DNA from: Salminus brasiliensis
Lineage: Eukaryota > Chordata > Actinopteri > Characiformes > Bryconidae
DNA: 64,000 nt
Direction: 5' to 3'
Assembly (NCBI RefSeq): GCF_030463535.1
Contig: NC_132894.1
Span: 15,521,433 to 15,585,432, forward strand
Positions 46,422 through 60,070 of this stretch are shown here, piece by piece (position 1 is the first letter of the stretch; each line of letters starts with the position of its first letter). The notes under the pieces were generated by a model. It ran no database searches and was not told the origin of the DNA. It worked only from the letters and a program-made list of their open reading frames with translations. The position numbers and the translations under genes were made by a program.

Positions 46422-46832
46422 AGGGATGCACCGATCTGATACTAGCAAAATTTTAATCAGATAATTAGTCTGATCCACAAGACACTATTCTCGCACTAGT
46501 ATATATAAAGCCAGTTTTCTAGGCTTTATAACCCAGGATCAGAGTAACAGAGTAATATCACAGCAAACAGCAAGACTCCCCCCATCTAATCAGCATGGTG
46601 CTCTCAACCTTTCAGTGAGTAATCCAGCTCGTCTTCCATATAAGGAGAACCAAGAAGGGAGGAGCTGCTAGCTCCTCTTTAGTCTCACAAGACTTCGAAT
46701 TTCAGAATACAAGTCCAAGTAGTGACCTATAAACAGAAATTGGGTTAATTTAAATCTGTGCTCATTTATCATAGTTTGTTAGGTTTATTATTATCTGTAT
46801 CGGAACATAAAAAGATGGATCAGTGCATCCCT
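46422..46832. mobile_element. hAT-like MITE
   Basis: The ends are AGGGATGCACCGATCTGATA and, inverted, AGGGATGCACTGATCCATC. The core of about 370 bp is non-coding. These termini resemble abundant hAT-type non-autonomous elements of fish. I do not see a clear 8-bp target-site duplication. Confidence 0.7.
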
Positions 46833-48329
46833 CCTGAGCAGTCTACTCAATGTGCCTGAAAACAGTCGAACACACTCCACCAGCATTCACAAGGCTTGAT
46901 CCTGTATACCTGCTAACTAAGCTAATGCTAACCAGCTTCCCAGTCTTAATTCAGAGCATTTAAAAAGTGGATCCTACCCAACTCTAGCAAAGTAGTAGCT
47001 CAGTGTTGCCTAAACAGAGTCATCAAATACTGGACTGAACTTAAGGTCATTTTTTCTCAAAACACTTATCCACTAATGGCAATGTGATTTCAATATCCCT
47101 TCGCATTCCAATTTAAAATGACGTATTTCACTTGAGATGGACATTCCATGGTCAAAGATGTACTCTACCACGCTCAAAACAAGCTACCCAAGTCTTAGTA
47201 AGTCTTGTTCCCTATGTATAATCCCTGTGCTGCCCTGTGAAGCTGCTCGAACCCCACCTTGAATGGACACTGTGGAGAGTGAAGGCACAACGCTTTCTCC
47301 TCCCTCAATATTCACGCCTGACGTGACCTTTGGCAAATGTGTGATCTTAATCTAATGAGGCTGCTGTTATCATGTGATCTACTTTACAGCGAACCCATTT
47401 TGTCCCTCTACAATATGTGACGCCGGCTTTTCTGCTGGTACCAGTTGGTCCAGCGCTGATACTACCATCTCGAACACAGGGACAGAGTTGACGGAGCTCA
47501 TTTCCAAATACTTTTCTTGTTAATATATTGCTGCCTGCCACCAGTCATCTACCTAATTTCCTGGTTTACCTAATTAAGAAAGGTCTGCTTAATTGTATTT
47601 TAGTCATTTTCAATTAACTGACTCGTTTCCTGGTCACTGATAAAGCAGAAGCCATTAAAAACAAATCACAAAACAGAAAACAAGGTTGGCAAATAGTTCC
47701 AGTATCTGGTTAAATCCCAAAAGTGGGAGTTAGGTAAGTTCTTTGTAACGTCCTCTAGAGAATGTCCAACATCATGACAGAGTGTGTGTGTTTGCAAAGA
47801 CTGTGAGCGAGTCAAGAAGGCCTAGAGAAAAAGGGTGCCAAAAAAAAAGGAAAGAAAAGAAAAGCAGTTGAGGTTCCCGGCAGGGCACGGTGCCCGGCCG
47901 CCTCAACAATAGGGCAGCAGGGAGGCAGCATGGCGGCAGCGCGGCCCTGCTCCCTGCACTCTGCCTCTGGCCCTGATCTTATCTGGCCTCTGCACCCGCA
48001 CAACACACCACGGAAAGGGGAAATTTAGCTTAGGACCATGCCCTTCCTACTATTTTAAACCAGCCGACCAAGCACTGCACAGCCACGTTCCAGTGTCAGA
48101 CACAATTTATCGGAATATTGAGAAGAGCTGACCTGCATGCTCTGGCATTCCCCCCCCACTCCTTTCTTGTGTTGTACTGGATGAATGCAAGGAAATAAAG
48201 CAATTGTACATTCGTCAAGTTGCTTTCTAGCTATTCCAGCTTGGAGCGAAACCCTCCTAGATTTCCCATCTACAGCAGCACGGCAACTTCCAAAAGCATC
48301 TGGGCAGGAACATTTCAATGTCTAATGGC

Positions 48330-49200
48330 GTGTACAAAAACTGGAATATGAATATGAGACCACAACAAAAGGCATTTATATCAGCTGATATTAATCAGGC
48401 AACACATACCTCAAGACCTTGTGGAGGCTGTGCACAAAGACATCAGCTTGTACTAGGGATCTTCTCTGGCACAGTCCTAGTAGGCCTGTACTGCAGTCAA
48501 TCCAGCAGCTTCAAGGCCTTTATCGGATTTAGATCAGATGACTGACCTAATCGAGAACAGCCCACTCCTTGGCCATGAGCAGCTCCTTGTTTGCTCGGGC
48601 AGTGCGTTTTGGGTCACTGTCCCTCTGCTCAATGAAATTTTTAGCAGATAGAATATAGTAGAAAGTAAGCAGACGCATCCGGATTCATTCTGCTGGTACA
48701 ATCAGCAGCTATGCCAGTCAATGAAGATAAATGGGCTTGTTCCACTCAGACCAATACAGCCTCGAAATCAAAAGAATCTCTCAGCGTTTCACTATTGAAG
48801 TGGTCTGCGTTGGATCATCTGCAGTTGCCTTTTTCCATCCATCTCTTTGCTACAAAGTTTTGTGTCACCTGCCCCACGACTTCTTGTTCGAGCTCTGTTC
48901 TAGTACCAAACAGGCTCCTTTAAATACTTTTCAGCATGCTGCAAACAGACTGCCCTGTTCTTGGTACTTTGTGGTTTGCTGCCTGCGGTGTACCGGCTGA
49001 GGTTCAGCAACTTGTAGAAGTCACTGCCAGATCTCTGCCCAAAAATACTGGACAGTGCTCTGAATCTTTACGGTCATTGTTCCTTCCCTACCTTAAAACT
49101 GATGGTGATCTCATACAGTACAACACTGACACTGAGGCACAAACAGGTCATTTGTTGTTGATGAGATCATCCATCTTTTTAATCATGACAAAAAAAACAA
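48330..49200 (-). pseudogene. Decayed mariner/Tc-like transposase remnant
   Basis: Minus-strand translation of about 48549-48622 gives DSDPKRTARANKELLMAKEW, a degraded form of the DNDPKHT...KEW block around the second catalytic Asp. Beyond it a shifted frame gives a DLNPI-like end. Stops and frameshifts break the rest, and both ends are approximate. Confidence 0.5.
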
Positions 49201-50310
49201 AAAAAAAAAAACAGCAGTTTTTCCAACATTATCTCAAAAGACTATTCTCCAGTCCTTATATATTGCTACACACCATAATTAGATGACAAAGGCTAAAAGA
49301 AACCTGCAGCGAAACAGAGACATTTGTGGCCTTCAACTATGACTGCAAATGACCAACTCTGACCACACCTGACAAATATAAAGACTGCTTTAAAACCAGC
49401 TATCTAGGAAGGGATGATGACATAGAAAGCATGCCATCATCTCCAAACGAATGGTTGAAAATGCTCAAATATATTAAAGCTGCAGTAGTCATCGGGCCAA
49501 TTCAGATCCACTGAGTTCATTGTAAATCAGGTCTGCTGGTACCTAAAGACCTAGAAATGTTGGAAGTAGTTTGAATACTCCCTTAAAACCCCAATTTTCT
49601 GATAACTGTCTAGTAATTTCAGTTCTCCACTTACATTACCAGCTTATTACTCAAAGCTGAATAATACAAAAGGAAAAGGCTGTACTGAGATTTGCCAAGG
49701 AAATTAGAGGAAAGGGGAAAGTTTCAGACAGCCCCTCAAAAAAAAAAAAAATTTTTTTCAGAAAAAGTGGCTGTAACCAGAGTGACCTACATAGTCCTGT
49801 GTTATCTTTTCACATGTCTTACTGCACCACTTGCACTCGGAAATTGCCATTGTAAATGGCTTAAATCTTCTTGAGCTGTCCGAGAGCAGGAGACACCTGC
49901 GATTCCTGCCGCAAGCATTACATTATGGCTTCAGCATTAGCCTTCCATTCCTACTGTGCTCGACCAGCCATGCATGTTGCATATACAGAGCAAGGATGGA
50001 AGGATAGTGGGAATGACCTTTATTACAATGAATAAAAAAAAAAAAAAAAGACTGCACCATCGGAAGGGTCTTTCACACCTTCTGACCACATCTAAAGCCT
50101 TGATCAGACACCAGAAACAGCCCTTGACATTTCTTTATCTTTACTTTAAATAAAGCTTGTTAAGTTACTGGACTTGCGGACACATCGTCTCCACCACATC
50201 TGTTCTGAAGCAGACAGCTTTGAAACATGATGGAAAATAACAGAGTGGGCCTTAAACTGTGTTTTGGTATGGAGGCATTCACACAAAATAGGCAGACAGG
50301 GAAGTCTTAC

Positions 50311-50394
50311 CTTAGAACCTGGGGCACCAAGGCCCGAGGCAGCCCCTTCCTCTGGAAGAGCTTGCACGCTCTCTCACAATGCAGACCTGGACCC
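50311..50394 (-). other. Candidate 5' non-coding exon of atp13a3
   Basis: An 84-nt GC-richer segment is preceded on the minus strand by a good acceptor (CATGTTTTGCAG) and followed by a strong donor (AAG|GTAAGA). It has no ATG-initiated frame that would continue in phase into the ATG exon at 45171. This fits a 5' UTR exon, possibly alternative. No transcript evidence is available here. Confidence 0.4.
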
Positions 50395-50864
50395 CTGCAA
50401 AACATGAGAAGAGAAAGCTTTAATTACAGAGCACAAATTGGAAAGTCTGCGCTATTTGTAACCTTCACTTCCATAGACTACATGACAAGCATGCCTTAAT
50501 TAGACAGGGATGTCTTAATTACCAGTTCATAATGAATGAAAGCTAAAGCGACAATGCCTGGTGATAAAAGAACACATTCTGGGTGGTGGGGGGGGGGGGG
50601 GGATTCCCTGCGTGACAAGCCCTCACAAATCTATTTAGCAGAACCATGAAAGTGAGAAACATGACACCATGGTGCCCTGCAGGTACATATGCACAGCCAT
50701 ATATGTATGTATAAACGCACACTTTACTCCTTACGCAAATCAGTGAGCCTTGTGTGCCTATGGCTAGGTCACCATTTAACCAGTTGTTCTTCCTGACTGA
50801 CTGGTGTCTTAATATAAAATAGCCAGAAAATGAAAATGGTTTCAATATATTTATCTAAGAAGTC

Positions 50865-51110
50865 AGTGTTCGGGCCCTGAGTGGTCCAGTGCGGTCACTA
50901 TGACCAGAGGAACGCTAGATCGAGAGCCTGGGCCCTGAGAGAGAACAATTGGCCTTGCTCTGTCCAGGGTGGGTGGATGGCAATTTCTACCCACAACACA
51001 CTAAAGCAGTGCTGCTTGGCACTGGCGTCTGCTTGCCGGTGCACCAGAAACAGGTACACATTGCTTTTCTTAAAGTTTGCCCGGTGACTTTGCATCAGTG
51101 GCAGTTCGAA
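50865..51110 (+). mobile_element. Degraded tRNA-derived SINE
   Basis: Blocks such as GGTCACTATGACCAGAGGAA, CGCTAGATCGAGAGCCTG and ACAATTGGCCTTGCTCTGTC resemble a SINE common in ostariophysan fish. They correspond to an A-box-like segment, a B-box-like segment and the body. Several indels show that it is old. Confidence 0.5.
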
Positions 51111-54100
51111 AAAAGAGGCGCTGGCTGGTTGTGCAAGCGTCATAGGAGGAACAATAATTTATCCTCATTCAAGTATGCCAGAGGCATGTGGTTCAAACCA
51201 AATAACAGCCCTCACCTCCCCAAACAATGCAAAGTCAAAATAAGACAAGACCCTGAGGCTGTCCTCTTCTTCAGGACATGCAAAGTAACCTCACATAAGC
51301 CTTGAGAATTATTTATGCAAATTGTAAGATTGTATGTAAACTACACCCCATGAGAACATCACCCTCTATCTAAATTCTACCACTAAACTGTTACTGGTAT
51401 GTGAGATCCCAGAGTAACAGCACAGATTCCAGTATGCACTACTGCCTGCACCAAGAGGGATGCCCTACAGAACCAAAGCAGATTTAAGATCATGTGAGCC
51501 GATGTTAAAGGACACAGAAGAGGGATCGGTATGCCAGATCCACGTGCTCAATTTAGGAAGTCAGACACCAGCCTGTAAGCAAAAACTAGATCGTTGCACA
51601 AGGCAGTTTCAAAACAGCTTACGCATCCACGCTATATCCCTCTGAGCTTTCAATACCAGCAGGTTCAGCAGTTTGACAGGGACAGTTTGACTCTGTTTCA
51701 GGTTCCAGAAAAAAATGGCAGCGTTACAACAGTAGGTTTAGGAAATCACATTCACCAGAAAAGAATGTAAGGACTAGACAGGTTGTTTGATCACAGGCTG
51801 CACTATGCAAAAAAAAAACAGCAGTTTCAGCACTTTGACAGACCCAGTCTCCTATTTCCAGAAAAAAAGGACACCCCACCTCTCCACATAACCCCTCCCA
51901 AGAGGCACCACAATTGTTAATAATAAGCAATGACCTAATGAAGGCAGTAATAATTCATGGAAGCTTTAGGAGGGACAAATGTTTTGCAGCAATGGTGCTC
52001 TAGACTCAAAATGCTTTCTTTATCACTTCCTCTCCTAATCACAGTCTATTAGAACAAGGCCTTTTGTTTAGGGCAGCAGAGGCACAGAGCTGTGTTCGGC
52101 CCAGACTGCGGCCTCGCGCCTGGATATGGTCGACTACCCTCGTCTGTATTTCTACTCCTCCATCGTTGAGCATCTGTCTGCTACCAAGTATGTTTCTTTA
52201 TGCAGCACTGAAGAGTAGTAGAATAACTGTAACGGATGGAGGCATTTAAGACAATCTAATTTAATCTAATCTATTAGCTTGTAGTTAAGCCTATTTTACA
52301 TTAGATATAAAGAAAACACCTAAGGCAAAGACAGCCATGACGTCCATTAGATTTATTTTTTTTCCATGAAGCATGCAGAGTCTAAACCTCTGAGCCCCCG
52401 TTTATATACCTGGTCACTTCATGTGACTAGTGTCTGGATTGTATCCGGATACGATTTTAGATAAGATTGGCAGTCAAACGTGCCTCTGGTTCGTCAGACT
52501 GAAATCCGATTGCTGTGTGGGACGGAACATGCGGATTTGCTCACTGGGCAGCTATTATTATTGGGGTTTCATTTGTACTGGGAGGAGTTTTACGAACGAA
52601 CACAGTGATGGCTGTGTAGACAGGCCAGGAATTTGCTTTTACACATGAGTGAGTGAAACGGATACTGCAATTAAGGCTGAGAGAGTGACATTTATACCAC
52701 CCAGCCAGTGGAACAACTGCACTAATAGCTGCGGCTTTACTCTTTATTCATTGTGAGATCTCCACACGGCTGAACCAGAGAAGACGAGTTTCACTCCAGC
52801 CCCTTCTGCATGGCACAAAGTCAAGTTCACAAGTTCATTCGGCTATCGTCCGCTGTTGCGTTTAGGAATGAAGCCAAGCACCCTACATTAATGGTCACTT
52901 AGGTGTGTCTTATCCTTGTCAGTTGTGTAACGAAGTTAGCGTCACCTTGACAGGCTGGTTTGGTTTGAGGCAGCTGTAAAGTTTAAGATAATTATTGACT
53001 TAGTGCATCATATTGTAACAAGATGCTTGCATCGTGTAAAAGCTGCTTGCTAATACCCAGTCCCAATCTTTAACCCCTCCCTCCAATACTAACTTTAATT
53101 ACCAACCATGATCAGTGAGAGGTTTTATTGCTGATCAATAGATTCCTTACTTCTTTCTCAATCTCCAGTGATTTGCTGTTGTATCCATTGTGAAACGATG
53201 TCTAAAAGTAGGATACACATGCCTACATTCACAGAGAGAGAGAAAGCACTGAAGATATACAAGTTATATATAAGTTATGCAGTCTTTATAATAAAGCAAC
53301 ATGCTGAGCGCTTGTACGCTTCTTCCACAAAGACAAAAAAATAAATGAATGAAAAAATAAAAAATAAAAAAGGCAAGAGACTATATTAAGGCATTTTCCT
53401 CTCTCTGAAGCTTCAGGCTCTGTGTTCTGTAGATGTAACATGGATTGAATAGCCTCGTTCATAACGCTAAAGATTCTATCCTTTGCTGTGATTCAAAAAT
53501 ACGTGAGTCTTTTGCCAAGTATTTTGTTTATCTGATCCCCCCCCCCCCCCTCAGAGCAGCACAGTCCACGCAAAGCTCCTAATCAGATTGTGTCCAGTAA
53601 CTTTGGTCAAGAATGTATGATTAAAGTGGCTGAGGAGAGAAATAAATAGGCTAAGCTGAACTGTGCATCTTTCCATTTGGAGAACATTCATAATTAACCA
53701 CATAAAATCAGACCTGTTGATGTATATCTGTGGACAGGTCTTTGTGCAGTAGGCCTGTAACCCTTCCTTGTGTTTAAAAATGAAAATGTGTCTGTCCAGA
53801 GTGCCTTTGTTAGGACAACTGAAGAAAAAAAAAAAAAATTGATGATTAAAAATTGCTTACCGTTAGAATGCGAGTTCTGTTTTCTCTGCCTTTTACAAAT
53901 TGTTCAGCGTATTTAAGTAAGTCCTTCATGAATACAAAACCCTTTTCGCTCCCATGCACCCGACTACTCGTCGACCCATTGCAAAAAATGTGGCTGGGTG
54001 TGTGTGAGGGGTACGGTCTGAGGGGTACTATCTGAGGTGTACGTATGTATACATCAGCAGCACAGAGGCGGGTCCATCATGACAGGAACAGCGAGTGTGG

Positions 54101-54619
54101 TCCAGAGGTGAGAAGAAATAAACAAAAAAAGATCAAATATAAAATGCAGACCTAAGTCAGGCCACATGATCTTGGATTAGCGGCTCCATGGGAACTACAG
54201 CATGGGAAAAGCTGCTGATTGACCGCGAAGAGATTACGCTATAGTTTCACATAACCTTGACTGTTTTAGGCTTCTCTCTGCTCAATGTACTTCGTAAACC
54301 AGAGTGACTTACTGAGAAAGTCTAAAAGTGAATGGAGGTGTGGGTTCTTATATAACAGCTATTAAAAAAAAAAAAAAAAAAAAAAAAAGAAACACATTAG
54401 GAAATGACACTAGCCTAATAAAACTAGATGAGCAGCTGTAAACTAGGTTGTAACGACTCGAAGGGAGATAAACGAGAGCTGAACATGAACGCATCACAGC
54501 GATAGGCCGATAAGTCACCTTATTGACTTGTGCTTAGTAATATCTAAAGCTTATAGGTATCTTTGAACTATTAGTCTATTCTAACTAGCTGAGGTTTTTC
54601 TTGAGTAAACAGCAAAGCA

Positions 54620-54676
54620 CTTTTGTAAGTCGCTCTGGATAAGAGCGTCTGCTAAATTCTGTAAATGTAATGTAAG
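54620..54676 (+). mobile_element. SINE 3'-tail fragment
   Basis: TCGCTCTGGATAAGAGCGTC followed by TGCTAAATTCTGTAAATG is the conserved tail also found in the SINE at 20553-20765. No tRNA-like head is attached. Confidence 0.6.
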
Positions 54677-57452
54677 TCATATCAAGCATTCACGTAGCAC
54701 AAGCTCCTCCTATTACGGACACCCTCTGTGAAATTCATTAATAAAAACTTTAAACATTAATAAAGTAAACGTTCGAAACCACCTATGCTCGGTCACATAC
54801 GTTTCTTTCCCCCTCCCCTTTTCTTACAGAGTTCAGGTTCAAAGTCGCATCTTCAGATGTAATTCGAGGTTACCGGTTCGCACCTCAGTCCCAAATTTTA
54901 CATCTGCTACTATTTTTAATCCGTGGCTCTTCATCGCACCTCCCGTGAGGGGAGCTGGTTTACCTTGGAGTTGTTGGAGGTAAACCACGCACGAACGACT
55001 TGAAAGGGCCGGCTCTTCGCGCTCCTACCCCGGTTGTTTCAGGCAAACACTCCCGACATTGCTCAAGGGACTTGCACCATGTCAGGACATTTCTCACCCC
55101 TGCAACGATTCAACATTGGCAGACTTTCTGTCATAAGCTAATGCCTTAGACCAAGTCTGCGAAAAAAAAAAAAAAAAAAGGTAAGCTCAGCTTCGCCTCA
55201 AAGCACTTGCGTATACAAGTGTAACACTTCTCTGGAAACCTTTAAAATTCCAAGTCGCTCATGTCACCCAGACTGGGAGACAAGGGTGCAGAAGGTTCAG
55301 GATTAAATTAAAGAACTTCTACATTAAGACTTACAAGATCTTGCCACCTACAACACAATCGGCATTGACGTCACATACGACAAAACATCCTGGAAGCTTT
55401 ATAGCTTGTCTGTAGTGACAGATGCTTATTTGAAAACCTTTGAAATTTCATGATTGCATAAATATTCACAACAAATCTGCAGTTACAATTACCCCAGCAT
55501 TGCCAATAAATTAGTCTAGATTATGAAGATAAGAGAGCTGTTCAGACAGATCAGGATAGTGGTGTTAATTCATTCTTGACATCAAAGACCACACTCACAG
55601 CTCAATGTTGCAACAATTAACAGACAGATTAATACTGACTCTAAGGTAAACTGTATTTGCTAATGCATGCATGTACACTTATCATTGATTCTATTGTTTC
55701 AACAGTTTATTGAAAGACGTCATACAAAAGATGACATGTCTTCCTCATGTCTTCTTCATCAGACACAGAAACCTCTTGTTTTAGTGTCCAGCGACTGAAA
55801 ACATTTCCTTGTTTGGTTAATGTAAACATGGTCCACAGATTTCATTTACTTTTACTTATTAGCCAATATTCACGTTTGTATATTCCATATAAATCATCTA
55901 TACCTGCATCGAAGCCTGTTACTTTTTTTTCCCGAATGACATTTTCAGAGCTACGTCTCTGTGTTATTCGAGTTTCCTTCATGTTAATGAGATTTTTTAG
56001 TCTGTTAGTACATGTGCCACAGTAACCTGAGCTGAGGGTCTGATGGATATCAACGAAGGGACTTCTTGCCAAACTGTCGATTACCTAATGTAATTTAGCA
56101 GAACTTCAATGGCACCAGAACTGAGTATTTCTGATTAATGACACATTTACTGAACGCTCTAACAAACTCTAGGAATTGCTCTGGCTCAGATGTTTCCAAA
56201 TTCCAGTTTTCGAAATCTTTGCAGGTGCTTCCAAGCTGACAAATCACAGACATGTCCACACATTGTGCTGTAACCCTTAACTGAAATTAACCAGCACCTA
56301 AACTGCTTTTACTGCCGCTTTAGCTTAAGGACTCGGGTCACGTTGTGTAGCTCTGTGCATCAGTCAATCTGTATATTTTAGGTGGTGCCATAGGGGCTCA
56401 GGCAGGATGCAGCAGGAGACGGTGCAGCTCCATTGGGCATTGTAAAATATGAATACAGCGAGGGTGTGAGGCAAGTTCCGACTCTGTTCCTTTTAGTCTA
56501 AATGAACTCAGCCACCATGGAAGTCGAGATTTGGTACATTTCACTCAAATTGAACAAAGTGAGTCAGAAAGGGCAGTGCACAGCACACAGCCGCCCGGAC
56601 TCCACTGCACTGAATTTCCGTGTTCGCGTCTTCCCCTGGAAGCTGATGGCAAGTTCATTTGGAAAGAGGAAATGAAATAAAACCTTTATCTGAAATCTAC
56701 ATTTCTGTATTCCCTGCAATGAAGAGCAATTTAACACTGGAAAGTATGATAAGGGATTTCTCAACTAATTCTTCAACTACTTTACTGTTTAACAGTCTAG
56801 TCTCCAAACATGCCAACAAATCATCTACAGAGTAAATGCTCTTCCAGTAACAGATCATAACACAATGAAAGCTATTCTCTTTTAAACCAGGACATATCCA
56901 TATGCATGTACCAGGTCGGGCAGCCATTAAATCAAAGAATAGACACCGGTTAGACATCAACAGCTGAGACATGCCTACAAGCAGCAAGCAAGTAAATGAA
57001 CAAACCAGGTTCAGAGATCATACGCAGCAAACTGAGCTCTCGATTAATGCAAAACTACTGAAACAATCTTTAAAAACAACAAACTTGGTTTCAGTGAACT
57101 TCGGTTCAGCCGATTGGGATATATATAGTGAATCATGAGCAATTATACAAAAACTCACTGCAGAAAGTCACCTGCACCTTTTACTGGAATACAGGCCATA
57201 ACTCTTATGGTCAATGAAGTCCAAAAAAAAAAATAAATAAATAATAATAAATAAATAAAAAATAATAAAAAAAATTTTTTAAAAACTAAAGCAAAGAAAG
57301 GGGCAAAAAAGGAGATATATGTATCTTTTTTTAAACGTAGGGTTAAACGTAGGTTCAGGAGGTGGTTTGTTGACTATCTACTCAGGCATGCTAGTGCTAG
57401 CTACGTTGGTCGGCTGAGGTAGGACAGCTATGCCTCCTTCATTATAATAATT

Positions 57453-57483
<31 letters not shown>

Positions 57484-57649
57484 CTACACTAACAGATTAA
57501 TGAGATAATAATATGCTGCGAGAAAGATTAAGAGGCAATAAAAATAGACATTTTACATTTCCATGCTCTTTGAAACAGACACAACCCAGGTAGGTAACAG
57601 CACAGGGTCACACTCACGTTAGCTAGCTATAGCTAAAATAAGGGAAGCA

Positions 57650-58880
57650 CTGTGTTGTGCGAGTAGGACTCGTCTGTTAATCCACCGTTTTTAACTCTTC
57701 CCGAGCCAAAACAAAGCCTCCGAGGACTCGTCGTGTGGCCTCACGATTAGATAGTTAGCTAGCTAACTGCTACACAACGTTCAAGCCATAGTAGGCAGCC
57801 GAGCTGGAGGTTAGCACACCAATGTGTAACATTATCTCGCCCAGTTCATCCTACGTTAGCCAAAGAGGCTAGCTGGGGTGAGAGTGGCTAAGCTCGACAA
57901 CAGCAGCTAGTGAGTTCAGACAACGCAGGGTTTCTGTATGGAGGCGAGACGAATGGTCATCGAGAAGATGAGCAAGACGCGCTTTAAGCCCTTTAGCTAC
58001 ATCAAAACACAACGGTCCATTCAATACAACGACGAAGGGACGACTGCCTGGCGAGGTCCACGACAACGACGACGGTAGTGCTAGCTAACGTTCAGTTTGA
58101 CAGCTCGGCGCCGCTCCGCAGGCTAACGCTGCACCGCAGAGGCTCAGTGTTTACCCGGGAGCTGGTTAGACATGGAGGGGGATTAGCTAGCTATCTAACA
58201 TGACTGAGTGGACACTGACTCAGGGCTGTTTAGCCGGAGGTTGGAAAGTCCTGGGCGAGGGGGCCACCTAGTCCTGAGACTCGAAGCTAGCCTAAACTGC
58301 TAATAATACGAGCTGGCTAGCCAGCTAGCTATAAATCAATACAGTCGATCGGGGGTAATATCGGAATCGATACACAGGCTGGAACCGCTGAAAGATGCTG
58401 GGGGACTCGCGGAACCTCAACACGACGCTGTAAACACAGTTTTAGACACAGGCACAGAGACACGAGTCAGTTGTAGCGCAGCTCATTATGGGACTGACAC
58501 ACACTCATCCCTGACACATGCGTGCGGCGCGCGTGAGTGTGTGTGAGTGTGAGTGTGTGTACGAGGCAGCTTCGATCGACGTACGTACCCAGAACCACCC
58601 GGACTGAAGATCACCTTAAAGTCATGGTGGAGCCGATCGCCGTCGTGGTGAAGGAGAGCGTGATCGCGGGAGGAGAGCAGGAGCAGGTCCGTGTTGTCCG
58701 CGCTGTCCGTGCTGAAGTTGCCCGGTAACGCCGTGATGACGGAGCGCGCGCGCCCTGCGGCTCCGACCGCCTCGAACTGGCTCGCGAACGCCTCCGGAGG
58801 AAGTGAGGCACGGGAAATGAGATCATTGGAGAAGCGTGTGAGGCGCGAGTGAGAGCCACGTTTTATGTAGCGAGCGAGCA
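57650..58880 (-). promoter_or_regulatory. CpG-rich probable promoter region of atp13a3
   Basis: CG dinucleotides are dense here, strongest from about 58490 to 58860, and scarce elsewhere in the window. This fits an unmethylated vertebrate promoter. On the minus strand a TATA-like CATAAAA lies at 58862-58868, and a plausible splice donor (TTCTGG|GTACGT) follows 58589. A first non-coding exon of about 58589-58835 is therefore possible. The region could also serve a divergent plus-strand transcript. Confidence 0.55.
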
Positions 58881-59361
58881 GACGGAGGATAGTGCAGCAG
58901 TGTGTAGTTAGACCTCCAGTCTCATTGTGTGGAGAGTTTCACAGAGCGCCCATTAACGCTCAGGCACACGAGGGGTTCAGGTGTGAGGGGCATCGGGCTG
59001 TATGGCGGTGAAAGGGGACTCGTGTTGTCGGAGGCCATGGCTGAATACTGAATACACTTCATGTCTCTCACACAGTCTCATACACATTCACAGTAGCTAC
59101 ATCAGTCAGTACGTCTGATAAGACACAGGAGTTATATTTTTTAATAAATTTATTGGTGATGGTGATTTTGACATTAACTTTTAAAAGTTTGATAAATAAT
59201 CATAAGATTAATCAAGTAAACCATTTTACCTGAAATTAGTCTCTTATTTTATATTTGAAGTTCACTGTGTCTAATAATTAAATGTATTTTTTGTCACACA
59301 CATTAATAAAAAAAAACATTTGACAATTTGGACTTTTTGACATAATCTAAGACTTTGTTAT

Positions 59362-59362
<1 letters not shown>

Positions 59363-59407
<45 letters not shown>
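59363..59407. repeat. (TA)n microsatellite
   Basis: An uninterrupted TA run of about 44 bp. The Tyr-Ile open frame across it is an artefact. Confidence 0.97.
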
Positions 59408-59413
<6 letters not shown>

Positions 59414-59487
59414 ACGCTGACCTCCATTCAAACCTTTAAAAAGTGCATTTCCCAAAGAAAATGCAGCATGATTCCCACTTCCAGGCT

Positions 59488-59725
59488 GTTGCTAGGCGGT
59501 TGCTATGTGTTCACTAGGTCGATAGTTACACCATATGTCGTTTTGCTATGGTGTTACTAGGGTGTGCTTTGGTGCTGCTGTGAGATTGCTATGATATGCC
59601 AAGTGGTTGCAAGTGCTGGCTAAATGAGTGCTATAGTGTGTTGTTAGGTGGTTGTTTGGTGATTCAGGTAGTTGCTATGGTGTTTGCCAAGTGGTTGCTG
59701 TGGTACCCCATGTGGTTGGTAACAA
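59488..59725. repeat. Imperfect minisatellite of TTGCTA-type units
   Basis: Irregular repeats of a roughly 10-20 bp unit built on GTTGCTAGG/GTTGCTATG with GGTGT spacers (GGCTGTTGCTAGGCGGTTGC and similar). Such degenerate GTTGCTA arrays are common in fish DNA. No coding function is indicated. Confidence 0.6.
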
Positions 59726-60070
59726 TTTTTTGGTTTAGATTTTTTGCATTTGTATCATCATACCGTAAGAAGGGTGTGCAAACCTTTGTACGCCATTCAT
59801 TCCTATGGATAAAAAGAGTTGCTATACAGAAAAAATGGAAAAACTGCAGGAAAGAAAATCCAGCAGAAAAATAAGAAGAAAACAAAGCATAATAAGAGGC
59901 AAATTGTCCCCCTCTGCAGTAAACTCATTAGAGTGGTATAATAATAAATGAATAAAACATTAATAATACTAATAATTATAAACACATAAAATAATAAACA
60001 GACTATAGACACAAACTGACTGCTGAGAAGTGAAGGAAATAAAATACTTTAAATACCAGACCAGAAACTT

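Larger units (their letters stand above)
45218..57640 (-). other. Large 5' intron region of atp13a3
   Basis: About 12 kb between the first coding exon and the CpG-rich promoter region. It contains the features listed separately: a hAT-like MITE, a decayed mariner-like element, a candidate 5' exon and a degraded SINE. It also has CA and GT microsatellites at 45256-45279 and 45519-45571, an A/T-rich stretch at 57221-57290 and an AAT run at 57440-57482. Apart from those I see no coding exon. The GC-rich patch at 47870-48000 is unexplained. Confidence 0.5.

Noticed and set aside
58537..58859. Open frames in the CpG-rich region on both strands
   Set aside because: GC-rich DNA lacks stops by chance. 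Several frames are open at once, none continues into a recognised exon, and the long minus-strand one has no Met. It was treated as promoter/5' UTR instead.
59488..59725. CRISPR-like or regulatory array of short repeats
   Set aside because: The units are degenerate, variable in length and lack regular spacers. The context is a vertebrate genome, so a minisatellite is the simpler reading.
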